Assembly: GCA_947168885.1 (NCBI GenBank)
Contig: CAMVNQ010000014.1
Coordinates: 1-64,000 of the forward strand
Origin: an uncultured Clostridia bacterium
GTDB lineage: Bacteria; Bacillota; Clostridia; Oscillospirales; Ruminococcaceae
Direction: 5' to 3'
Length of the DNA: 64,000 bases
Shown here: positions 43,306 through 51,962 of the stretch, one piece after another
Layout of the letters: every line of letters begins with the position of its first letter
Position numbering within the stretch: the stretch's first letter is position 1
The notes under the pieces: generated by a model
Database searches by the model: none
The model's input: the letters and a program-made list of their open reading frames with translations, nothing else
What the model was told of the DNA's origin: nothing
Program-made: the position numbers and the translations under genes

Positions 43306-43622
43306 TGGAAACTTATACTTTGATCTATTCTCCGGAAGCTGCAAATGACCTGCGCTTGATATATTCTTACATTGCATTTACGCTCCAAGAGCCGGATACT
43401 GCTGAAAACCTTGTAAATGAGATAAGAGCAGAGATACGAAAGCTAGATCAGCAGCCGGAACGGTATGCGCCTGTCGATTGGGAGCCGTGGCAGAGTATGA
43501 GTATGCGAAAGCTGCCGGTAAAAAATTACGTTGCTTTTTATTTGGTTGACAACGATAGCAACGAAGTCTATATCACCCGAATATTTTACGGCGGCAGAAA
43601 TATCGAGAATATAATCAAATAA
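43305..43622 (+). CDS. RelE/ParE-family toxin
   Basis: 105 residues. SPEAANDLRLIYSYIAFTL at the front and YVAFYLVDNDSNEVYITRIFY at the end are typical of ParE/RelE folds. The residues do not let me choose between gyrase inhibition and mRNA cleavage. It is coupled to the antitoxin by a one-base overlap. Confidence 0.88.
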   Translation: METYTLIYSPEAANDLRLIYSYIAFTLQEPDTAENLVNEIRAEIRKLDQQPERYAPVDWEPWQSMSMRKLPVKNYVAFYLVDNDSNEVYITRIFYGGRNIENIIK

Positions 43623-43717
43623 CAGTAAAATGCCACCTGTTCTTTGTAGGAGGGCATACCTTATGTAAAAAAATGAATAGTGCTGCAGTCGTTTCTTGCA
43701 AAATCTGATATGAGAAA

Positions 43718-43758
43718 CCCTGCTGCCGACATTAAGTCGGTGGCAGGGTGTTTTTTTT
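43718..43758 (+). terminator. Terminator of the toxin-antitoxin operon
   Basis: CCCTGCTGCCGAC and GTCGGTGGCAGGG pair (one mismatch), followed by a run of eight T. The stem also contains the stop codon of the convergent gene at 43732, so both genes end in the same hairpin. Confidence 0.85.
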
Positions 43759-44232
43759 CTTGTTAACTATACTCTGTATGAGCGTCCATATCTCAGATTT
43801 TTGTAAATCCCTTCTTTTCCTATGAATGGTATTATAATTCGGGAAGTCGTTTGGCCATTGCCCTCTACTCACATTATTTACTTCAATATATATAATTGTT
43901 TCAATTACCTCTTTAAGTGATAACTTTTGAGGGTTGTAAACAGCTTTGATTTGAGGCGCAATTTCTTCCCATTCAGCATCGGTAAAAATAGACTGCTTTG
44001 ATGACGAATGATTTTCGTATAGAATACCAAACCCATGTGAAAAAGAAAAATTAATATCATCTTTCGCAGCAATAGAATATAAACGGCAAATCTGTTTTCT
44101 ATAATTCTCAGTTTCCAATTGAAAGCTACGCTTATAATAGTTTTCACAAAAGCATTTAATAGTTTTACCATCTATAATCATAGGAATATCAGTATAATGA
44201 TACTTATTATCCCTTTTCACGTATTGTGCCAA
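43732..44232 (-). CDS. Uncharacterised protein of an AT-rich two-gene island, gene 2
   Basis: 166 residues, probably starting at TTG (44232), two bases after the stop of the gene upstream. It is basic, with no membrane segment. Some stretches (MIIDGKTIKCFCENYYKR, then FTDAEWEEIAPQIKAV and NYNTIHRKRRDL) look like a compact DNA- or RNA-associated protein, but I recognise no family. Its base composition is clearly richer in A and T than the flanking genes. Together with the gene at 44235 it may be a transferred module; a defence or element-borne role is speculation. Confidence 0.65.
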   Translation of the reverse strand: MAQYVKRDNKYHYTDIPMIIDGKTIKCFCENYYKRSFQLETENYRKQICRLYSIAAKDDINFSFSHGFGILYENHSSSKQSIFTDAEWEEIAPQIKAVYNPQKLSLKEVIETIIYIEVNNVSRGQWPNDFPNYNTIHRKRRDLQKSEIWTLIQSIVNKKKNTLPPT

Positions 44233-44234
44233 CT

Positions 44235-45242
44235 TTAATGTTCTGCTTTTACGAATGTATTTTCTAGCAGCATTAAATTTTTCCCTATAAAATCAGCTTT
44301 TTTTAATCCGCGTAATTTAGGAATTTCATACGGAGTAACACGTTTTCCTATATACAAAATATATTTGTTGAATTTATTCCAGAAATCACAGATGTGATTA
44401 TATAGGAGAGCAGTATTTTTTCCTCTATTTGAATCAAGGTACGAAAGATAATCATTATTAGCATCATCAATAACTATCTTCCACTGGTCAAATTTTTCAA
44501 TTAAGTCAATATCAACGCCTGATGAAGGATCAACATTCTCAATGAAGTGTTTTATACCTTCCTGAGAGAGAATATTTATAAAACTTGAAAAAATATAACG
44601 ATGAGGTATAGTAATTTTTAGTTCATTACAATCCCATTTATAATCAGAAGTATATGGATTAGATGCTATTTTTCTACAAATGTCATTTAAGCCTGAAAGC
44701 TCCTCTTTACTAGCACCACCAGTGTTTCTTATTTTGCCTAAAACTACATAGAACAATGTCTGTTGTAAAAGCTCATTAAATATATAAGAGCTTTGGTGAA
44801 GAAATGATTCTTTGTCTTGATCAAAAAAACGCGTAAAATGGTTATAGCTCTCTTGCTCAACGGAAGTGTCTTTCTCAATAAGATAAAAAATTGATAAAAT
44901 AATGAGAGGCTTGTCGTCTTCAGAAAACATATCAGAAAGGTTATCTGTAATCTGTTCCTTTAGTTCTTTTATTTTCCGAGTAGATAAGGTTTCATATTCC
45001 AATTGTTGGACATGAGGTATATCTCTTTTACAGTTTTTTACTTTATTAACCAAAGTATGCTCCGGTTCTATTTCGTCTGAATATTGGGTCGAGAAAAAAA
45101 TGGAGATACTTCTATCATACAAGTCTTCAAAAGTATTATTATTGCGTACGTAATTACCTCTGTTTACATCATTTACGTTCTTAGTATCGGTCATACGATA
45201 GTAATTTAATATGCTGAGCAACATTCCTGGGCACAAGATCAT
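44235..45242 (-). CDS. Uncharacterised protein of an AT-rich two-gene island, gene 1
   Basis: 335 residues, starting after CGGAGGAAAT. It is soluble and mainly helical (KIKELKEQITDNLSDMF, LIILSIFYLIEKDTS, NELLQQTLFYVVLGKIR), with an acidic-aromatic C-terminal half (NDYLSYLDSNRGKNTALLYN). I do not recognise the family. AT-rich codon use sets the pair apart from neighbours. It begins the unit; the 166-residue gene follows 2 bases after its stop. Confidence 0.7.
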   Translation of the reverse strand: MILCPGMLLSILNYYRMTDTKNVNDVNRGNYVRNNNTFEDLYDRSISIFFSTQYSDEIEPEHTLVNKVKNCKRDIPHVQQLEYETLSTRKIKELKEQITDNLSDMFSEDDKPLIILSIFYLIEKDTSVEQESYNHFTRFFDQDKESFLHQSSYIFNELLQQTLFYVVLGKIRNTGGASKEELSGLNDICRKIASNPYTSDYKWDCNELKITIPHRYIFSSFINILSQEGIKHFIENVDPSSGVDIDLIEKFDQWKIVIDDANNDYLSYLDSNRGKNTALLYNHICDFWNKFNKYILYIGKRVTPYEIPKLRGLKKADFIGKNLMLLENTFVKAEH

Positions 45243-45667
45243 TTTTATTTCCTCCGTATATATTAATCAGGGTTTGACATTTGAAGGTGGGTTATACAGG
45301 TACTGCACACAAAAATGAAAATATCAAAACCGGCGAATAGTCGAAGTGCTGTATTATTATAGGTAATAATGCAGCACTCTTTTGTCAACCGTATGTCACT
45401 TTAATACTGCAAAAAGTGTGGTAAAATATTATTGTCGAAAGGGACCATTCCCTTCTCGATGCCGGCTAATTATTATTGAGCGCTTTACAGCAAATGCTGT
45501 CGTTGTAATATAAATATTTCCTTGCAAGTATGCTGGGAGGCTGTATAGCGTTCAAGCTAAGGCGGGTTTAGCGAACGGATGCGCTGAGCCGTGTTAGAGG
45601 AAGATCCACTTAAATTGTTAAACGACGGCTGGACGAAGGTCACCACATAAGAAAGGAGGAGAGCTCG
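45243..45667. other. Intergenic stretch with one strong hairpin
   Basis: A hairpin (AGTGCTGTATTATTA facing TAATAATGCAGCACT, 45345-45378) lies here; with CTCTTTTG after it, it could be a plus-strand terminator or a processed RNA. The rest (45400-45660) reads like a long leader before the ribosome site AAGGAGGAG of the frame at 45668. No gene found. Confidence 0.5.
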
Positions 45668-45985
45668 ATGAGAGACTTCAGATTTCCAGACTGTTTCGAC
45701 AAAATGAGGAAAGACAGTTCTTCTGCGGAGCAGGAGGCACGTCTTCAAAATGTCGAGACCGAGAAGACCATACCTTTTAAAAAGGTATGGGAGAAGTTGA
45801 AGAGAGCGGAAAAAGCGATAATATATGTACTTACCTTAATCACCGCTACTATTAATAATAGTTGGCTGTGTCACAACATTTTGTTGGTTTTTTTAGGCGC
45901 CGCCTCAAACTCCGCTGGCCGCTCCGCATCGCCACAGGATGCGACAAGCGTGACCGCCAAAAGTGTTTTCGACGCGCGCATTTAA
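45668..45985 (+). CDS. Possible small protein with one membrane segment
   Basis: 105 residues starting MRDFRFPDCFDKMRK. A very strong AAAGGAGGAG site lies 8 bases before the ATG. Residues about 45-80 could be a membrane segment (AIIYVLTLITATINN, ILLVFLGAAS). The end (SNSAGRSASPQDATSVTAKS) looks like translated non-coding DNA. A related FRF-S/P-DC string appears in a broken frame at about 46285, hinting at partial duplication. No function assigned. Confidence 0.35.
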   Translation: MRDFRFPDCFDKMRKDSSSAEQEARLQNVETEKTIPFKKVWEKLKRAEKAIIYVLTLITATINNSWLCHNILLVFLGAASNSAGRSASPQDATSVTAKSVFDARI

Positions 45986-46308
45986 GCTGTCAGCGACAGA
46001 CGCAGGCCAGGGTTTAACTCTGGGACCTTTGAGTGCGTTTTATTCAGATAAGGGGGCTCTGCCCCCGTTTCACCCACGCCGGGGGTTATTCAGCCCCCGG
46101 GCCCTTAAACCAGCGTAATGCTGACCACGAACATGCGCTTCGCGCAAATGTTAACCATTTGCAGTGACAGAACCTAATAGTTATGTCTGTCATCCATAAA
46201 GTGGCAGCATAATTATGGTTCATTGATAAAATTTTAACATTTGCTTCTTCTTCAGCTTCTTCTCTTAATAATACAGCATATGCAAAACCGTAAATTCAGG
46301 TTTTCTGA
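45986..46308. other. Intergenic stretch with two GC-rich hairpins
   Basis: GGGGGCTCTGCCCCC (46052-46066) and a second stem GCCGGGGG with CCCCCGGGC (46078-46102) stand out from the local composition. After them a frame ending in AYAKP and a stop at about 46282 resembles the tail of a signal peptide. It may be the broken 5' end of the M23 gene. Confidence 0.45.
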
Positions 46309-48021
46309 CTGTATGCTCATGAAGAGAAGAAGTACTACAAGAATGATGAAGCGGCGGAGCGCAAGGACGATATCCGGGTATGCGCCCGGGCGGCGCTTCC
46401 CGACCCCGCATATCTCGCGCTGGGTTGGGACGAAACGGCGATGTTCCCGACAGTACGCATGAGAGTGTCGCCGTTGGTATTGAAGGCTGTCTTCAGACCG
46501 AATACGGAAATGAGCTATACAGACATGTGCGACAGTATTCCGTCAATAATTGCGGTATATCCCGACGGAACGGCCGCAGAGCTTGAAGCGGGTCTCCCGA
46601 AGCCAGAAAATATCTCCGGCGAACAGTGGTGGAGCGTACTATATGTCCCCGCTTCTCCCGATACACCCTCGCTTCGCGCTGCGGAAAAAGTCATAATGAA
46701 CGGCGAAGAGATATCCTTCGATCTGCTGAGCACAGACGAGCTGACCGATATCACTGAAGCGACGGGCATGGTGCTCGAATTCACGGATATGACCGCTGAA
46801 ATACTGAGTGTTGATTATGACGGTCATTTCCTTCGTGTGATCTACACAGCCGATTATAACGGGAAGCCCTACAATCCCGAAAGGGATAACTACCTCGGTG
46901 TTTATGAATATCAGAGCACCTTAAAACGGCACTGGTTCAACAGTACTGCTAAAATACCCGAGCTCGGGGACAATGTGTATATGGTCACATACGAGCTGGA
47001 GCTTGCACCCGGCGAGACCACAGACCGCCTCGCGTTTGAATATTGCCCCACAGATCAGCCGTATGATGAGAGCACGCTACAGAGAACGGGTTTTTACAAA
47101 GTGACGGGCATAGGTGACGATATGCACCCGGAGAAGTACTATGCCGCACCGACAGACACCGGCGACATAAAGGGTATCGTGATCTCGCCGCTCGGCGCGT
47201 ATGTCCTCGATGAGACGGGTAAGGCATATTTCCACGCGGCGGACAGCCTGATATTCAGCTTTAAGGACGGTACGACGGAGGACTTCACGATAGCAAATGG
47301 TCTTTCTATGGTAGAATACTATACCGATGAGCCCGACCATGATACTGAGGCAAAATTCAGCTACGTTATGAATGCACTGGGTCTGTCGGACACTTCTCCC
47401 GTGGGGCTCGCCATAACAACTATGATATGGCCGGATCATGATTATATTAATGTGGACAATATCTCGGCGGTAATTCTGGACGGTACGATAATAACGAATA
47501 ATATATATCTCTCGCAGATTGCGGGAATATACGGACCCGGTGAGGAACCGTATGAAGTAGTCGAGAGCGAGGAAACTACAGAAAACACGACTGTTGCAGA
47601 TCTCCCCGAATTTCCCATAGCGATAGACAATGGGAACGGCTTTTACGGCGAATATCTCGAAACTCCGCTCACGGGCGAAGAAGCATGGGAGCTCGTAAAA
47701 GAGCGCGGCGGCATAGACTTTGACTATGACCTGCCGTATGACAAGAGTCTGTTTACCTATAACGGCTGTGAGTTTTGCATAGAATACGCCGATTGTGATG
47801 TTACGGCATTTGTCGGCGGCACGGTGGAATACTCGGGCTGGTGTAGCGGTTACGGTCTTGCTGTGCTGATACGCGACGACAACGGACATTACTGGTTCTG
47901 GGGACATCTCAGTGAGGTAAGCGCCGCGGAAGGCGACACCGTATGCGCCGGTGATGTTATCGGACATACCGGAAGCACCGGATATGCGACAAATCAGCGC
48001 TACGCAATGAGCGTAGGATAA
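46309..48021 (+). pseudogene. Degraded secreted M23-type peptidase gene
   Basis: The frame is open from 46309 (after a stop) to 48021, about 570 codons, with first usable ATG at 46441 but no ribosome site there. Its N-terminal 400 residues are an unrecognised beta-rich, acidic secreted region (for example YMVTYELELAPGETTDRLAF). The C-terminus enters a LytM/M23 domain (HYWFWGHLSEVSAAEGDT, CAGDVIGHTGSTGYATN) but is cut off just before the essential H-x-H strand and replaced by QRYAMSVG. Missing start, missing signal peptide and missing catalytic end together indicate a pseudogene. Confidence 0.65.
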
Positions 48022-48654
48022 AACCCAATACCCCGTATCGCTGAAATCCGGCGGTACGGGGCTAATTTCTGACAATTCCTACGCAACAGTTCCTCTGCAC
48101 CCCTGATCGTCACAGCCAAAAATTGGGAGTATGATCCCGAATCGAACTGTTCGTTTCGGGACGAATCCGGGAATAAAAACATCCAGTTAACTGCGTTGTA
48201 CAGCGCCCGGAATCGACAGGTAATATACTTACCCTGCCCGATACCTTGACGGGCTTAAAACGCGATATTTTTCTCGGTGCAGAAAACAGGACAAGTGAGA
48301 TCATCGCCTGTCCTGTTCCTGAATATTCGACTGTCTAACTATGATTGCTGGGTCAACTCGTGGTCAACAAACTTACTTTTGGTCAACTGAAAATGCTTAA
48401 TTCCGTTTGACTATACCAGACGGAAACTGCGGTATAATGCAGGTTGACACACTTTGCTATATTTGGCAACAAGCGTTGGGCTTTTGGACAAAAAAAGGTC
48501 AGAATGAACGGAATCTAAACACATCATACTGTTTCAAAACATTACTGCGGTAATTCTTTTAAAATATTGACCATTTTACGAATTTATGATATAATAAATT
48601 AGTAAAACAGCATTGGTATAAATCGCTATTATTTTCAATCCAAGGAGGACTACC
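48022..48654. other. Intergenic stretch with hairpins, repeated heptamers and the promoter of the next gene
   Basis: A stem around the sequence CCCCGTATCG/CGGTACGGGG (about 48031-48061) could be a terminator. A second small stem, ACAGGACA with TGTCCTGT (about 48286-48317), follows. GGTCAAC occurs three times at 48352-48388. No gene found. The last 90 bases hold the promoter for the gene at 48655. Confidence 0.5.
48567..48595 (+). promoter_or_regulatory. Promoter of the methyltransferase-STAS gene
   Basis: TTGACC (48567-48572) and TATAAT (48590-48595) are 17 bases apart, 60 bases before the ATG, which has AAGGAGG upstream. Confidence 0.78.
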
Positions 48655-49923
48655 ATGTCAGAAGAACTCAACATGGAAAAGCTCAGAGAAGAAGTCAACC
48701 CTGTTTACAGCACGGCGCAGTCGTGTATGCAGCAGATTGCGAAGCTGGGTGACGCAGACTCGGAAGAATTGCGCAAGACGCTTGGTTTTGCCGAATTTGG
48801 TGCGGACTCAAAGGAACGTGCAGCCGCTGTTCCTCCTGAGATACTCAGCGCTCTTATGAGAGCCATGCCGGTATTCATGGCAACGATCGAATCACGCTTT
48901 TTCTCGTGCAACAACCTTATCGTAAGCTCGGGAGTAAAGAATGTGCTTGACCTTCCGTGCGGTTATACCGCGCGCGGCATAAAACTCGCAAAGAGCGGCA
49001 TCAACTACATCGGCACAGATCTTCCCGCAGTCATAGACGCGATGAATCCCGCAGTCAGCAAGGTAATAGGTGATAACAAGAACATTACATATCACGGAGT
49101 TGACGCAACGAACTACGCGTCGATCAGAAAGGCTCTCGAAAATGTCAAGGGCGAGCTGCACATAACCACCGAGGGTCTGCTGATGTATCTCACACAGTCC
49201 GAGCTTGAAACGGTGTTCGGCAACATCAGAAAGATACTGCTCGAATTCGGCGGAAAGTGGGTCACAGTAGATAATGACCTTGACGGCACATCGGCTGTTG
49301 CTATGAGCGCGGTATTCGCGGATATGCCCGGCGGAAAGGGCGATGAGCTCGGTCGCACGGTGGCAGGTATCGTATCAAAGACCACGCTTGCGAACAACAT
49401 CTTCTTCGACAAGGACAAGGATAAGGTGAAGAAGTTCGTTTCCGACATGGGCTTTGACCTCGAACTTATCCCCATGAAGAAATATATGCCCGAAAAGCTG
49501 TTATCTGTTGCACAGCTTCCCGATGATCTTTGTCAGAAAGTGACCGAAGCGTTCGGCTCGACAAACTTCTGGGTGATGACCGCAAAGCCCGGCACAGTCG
49601 AAAAATTCGAGTGCAAGGAAGACAACTTCAAAGCTGACGTAAAGCTGTCCGACGATACTCTGAACGTATCGCTCGCAGGTCGTCTCGATACTATCACGGC
49701 TCCCGGTCTGCTGGCGCTCTACAAGGACGCGGAGGCAAAGGGGAAGATAACCAGCGTTTGCGTTGATATGAAGGAGCTTGAATACATCTCGTCCGCAGGA
49801 CTGCGCGTGCTTATGATAATGAGAAAAGCGCTTGACGACGGGAAGAATTTCAGCCTTATCAACATGAATGATACGGTAAAGGAGATCATCGAAACCACCG
49901 GATTCGATACTATTTTCTGTTGA
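48655..49923 (+). CDS. Methyltransferase (leucine carboxyl methyltransferase-like) fused to a STAS domain
   Basis: 422 residues. Residues about 15-310 resemble the Ppm1/LCM group of SAM-dependent methyltransferases: SAM-binding VLDLPCGYTARG (about 96-107), acidic YIGTDLPAVI, and ITTEGLLMYLT. Residues about 325-422 are a complete STAS domain (MKELEYISSAGLRVLMIMRKAL), nearly the same core as the STAS proteins at 17011 and 51963. The fusion suggests that an enzyme of small-molecule or protein methylation is controlled by partner switching. Substrate unknown. Confidence 0.88.
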   Translation: MSEELNMEKLREEVNPVYSTAQSCMQQIAKLGDADSEELRKTLGFAEFGADSKERAAAVPPEILSALMRAMPVFMATIESRFFSCNNLIVSSGVKNVLDLPCGYTARGIKLAKSGINYIGTDLPAVIDAMNPAVSKVIGDNKNITYHGVDATNYASIRKALENVKGELHITTEGLLMYLTQSELETVFGNIRKILLEFGGKWVTVDNDLDGTSAVAMSAVFADMPGGKGDELGRTVAGIVSKTTLANNIFFDKDKDKVKKFVSDMGFDLELIPMKKYMPEKLLSVAQLPDDLCQKVTEAFGSTNFWVMTAKPGTVEKFECKEDNFKADVKLSDDTLNVSLAGRLDTITAPGLLALYKDAEAKGKITSVCVDMKELEYISSAGLRVLMIMRKALDDGKNFSLINMNDTVKEIIETTGFDTIFC

Positions 49924-49931
49924 TATGAAAC

Positions 49932-49970
49932 ATAACGGCGGCACGCGAGATCCATTTGCCGCCGTTATCG
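49932..49970 (+). terminator. Terminator after the methyltransferase-STAS gene
   Basis: ATAACGGCGGCA and TGCCGCCGTTAT form a perfect 12-bp stem 9 bases after the stop codon. The tail is only moderately T-rich. Confidence 0.7.
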
Positions 49971-50012
49971 TGTTTATCAGATATAGAACAACCCCTGACA
50001 AGGAGACTTTAG

Positions 50013-50936
50013 ATGAGAAAAACAACTTCTTTACTGCTTACGGCAATAACAGCAGTGCTTATGCTGTCGTCCTGCGGGAGCTCCGGAAGTTCTGCTACTC
50101 CGAATGCGCCGATAATTAAAGAGAACGCTGCGGTGAGCTATCTCGGACCGGAAGGTACATACACCGAGGAAGCAGCGAAATACTTCTTTACCTCCGGCGG
50201 CAGTTTCAATCCAAAGAGTACAGTTGATGAAGCTATCGAGGATGCGGCTTCGGGAATATCCGATTACGCTGTAATACCGCAGGAAAACACAATCGGCGGT
50301 GCGGTAACGAACTATGTTGACGCATTTCTCAGCCGTGACGATGTTTATGTGGTGGGTGAGGTCGTTCTGCCGATAAGCCAGACGCTTATGGGTATTCCCG
50401 GTACGACTATCGCAGATATTAAGACTGTGTGCTCTCACGCACAGGGCATAAAACAGTCCGAGCAGTGGCGAAAGGAAAATATGCCGGATGCCGTCACCGA
50501 AGAAATGGGCAGTACCGCCGCCGCAGCCGCCTATGTTGCCGAACAGAAGGACAAGTCGATAGCCGCAGTTGCAGCTCCGGGAGCCGCAGGGCTGTACGGA
50601 CTTGAAGTGCTCGCAGAGAATGTTCAGATAACAGACGCCAACAAAACGCGCTTCTATGTGCTGTCAAAGGAGCGTGTTACAGGCGGTACCAATGCCGTAT
50701 TCGCCGCGACCTGTGAAGCGAACATGATAGACGATATCATAGTGGAGATACACAATGCGGGGCTTGAACTTGTCACGATACACGATCGCCCCGAGGGCAG
50801 CAAGCTTGGAAAGTACAACTACATCATCGAGGTCGAATCCCCCGGCGGCATAACAAATGAGCAGATAAACAAGGCCTCCAAAACAACTGATGTCAGATTC
50901 TGCGGCAGCTTCAATGCTGTCTCTATACACGCTTGA
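50013..50936 (+). CDS. Lipoprotein with a prephenate dehydratase and ACT-like domain
   Basis: 307 residues. The N-terminus is a lipoprotein signal (basic start, hydrophobic stretch, lipobox LSSC with Cys21) followed by a Ser/Gly spacer. From about residue 40 it is a prephenate dehydratase: VSYLGPEGTYTEEAA, VIPQENTIGG, CSHAQGIKQSEQW, and NKTRFYVLS with the catalytic Thr-Arg-Phe. An ACT-like domain (about 230-300) follows with DRPEG in place of the usual ESRP. Cytoplasmic enzymes of this fold make phenylpyruvate; anchoring it outside the membrane is odd. It might bind an amino acid as a sensor. AAGGAG precedes the start. Confidence 0.85.
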   Translation: MRKTTSLLLTAITAVLMLSSCGSSGSSATPNAPIIKENAAVSYLGPEGTYTEEAAKYFFTSGGSFNPKSTVDEAIEDAASGISDYAVIPQENTIGGAVTNYVDAFLSRDDVYVVGEVVLPISQTLMGIPGTTIADIKTVCSHAQGIKQSEQWRKENMPDAVTEEMGSTAAAAAYVAEQKDKSIAAVAAPGAAGLYGLEVLAENVQITDANKTRFYVLSKERVTGGTNAVFAATCEANMIDDIIVEIHNAGLELVTIHDRPEGSKLGKYNYIIEVESPGGITNEQINKASKTTDVRFCGSFNAVSIHA

Positions 50937-51014
50937 AAAGGAGCTTGGCGTGACAAACGCGGAGCTCATACAGCTCAGAGAAAAATATCTGTGTAACACG
51001 GAGGAAACGGCAAA

Positions 51015-51949
51015 ATGAAAATAGGAAAAAGACATTTAAGTCAAATATTATTAAACGCAGCAATGCTCGTGTTCTTTGGAGTTTTGTTCATAACGGGAAC
51101 ATTTTTAGACGAATCTATATCCAAGACGCTTTTCTCACCAGGCATTATGCCCGTGGAATTGATAACATCAACGGGTGTATATCCGTTTTTTGCAGCATTT
51201 GTGCTTTTTTCAGGTGTTCTTTTTGAACGTGCTGTTGATTACATAGACGCTAAGCCGCTGAAAATCATCCTTTGTATCGTTTGTATCGGTATCGCGGCAG
51301 GCGTAGGTTATTTTGGCGGTAGTACGCTCGCGTCGAAAAGCTGTTTCGGCAGCGTGTTCCCGTCAATTATCGGAATATCCCGATTATCGCTGCAATTTTT
51401 GCGGTTTTCGAGCTTCCGCTTTTCTTTATAGGATACCATTTTGCAAAAAAAACGGATGACGAGCTGCTTGTGCGCCGTATAATCGGACTGTTTATAGTTT
51501 TGCTTGCCGCGTATCTTACAATGACTCTGCTGAAAAGTGTATTCCCTCGGCCCCGGTATCGTACTGTTGTTCTGGGTTATGAAGGTATCGGATTTGTTCC
51601 GTGGTATTCGCCAGTGTCCGGCGCAGCCGATCTCGAGCAAGCGTTTGGCCTGAGCAGTGATGAGTTTCGCTCTTTCCCCAGCGGACACAGTATTCTGAGC
51701 GCGTCGGCCGTGTACATACTTCCGTCGCTTTCGTGGATCATTCCGAAGTTAAAGGATAAGCAGCTGGTTCTCAGTATTGTAGGCTTAGTGTTTGGCTGTA
51801 CCATAATGTTCACAAGAATTATTGTCGGCGCGCATTATCTGAGCGATGTCTCCGCCGGTGCGATCATCGGCACTTTGCTTTCAATCGTATATACGATCAT
51901 ACAGCTTCGCTTATCTGTAAAGCAAAACCAATCAATCGGTTCAACATGA
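51015..51949 (+). pseudogene. PAP2-family membrane phosphatase gene with a frameshift
   Basis: The first frame (51015-51431) gives three membrane segments and ends early. The second frame carries the rest: KSVFPRPRYR, FPSGHSILSASA and RIIVGAHYLSDV, the three motifs of PAP2 phosphatases. The protein sense is restored if the frame changes near 51345-51350 (reading SVPVNYRNIPIIAAIFAV); two extra bases in GTGTTCCC are the simplest cause. As written the protein is truncated before the active site. Family members dephosphorylate undecaprenyl pyrophosphate or lipids. Confidence 0.8.
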
Positions 51950-51962
51950 AAGGAATTAAACC

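Noticed and set aside
48352-48388. Three copies of GGTCAAC, iteron-like
   Set aside because: Too short and irregularly spaced; no replication gene nearby.
50914-51018. 34-codon frame overlapping the end of the dehydratase lipoprotein gene and the PAP2 start
   Set aside because: No ribosome site and no homology I can name; probably chance.
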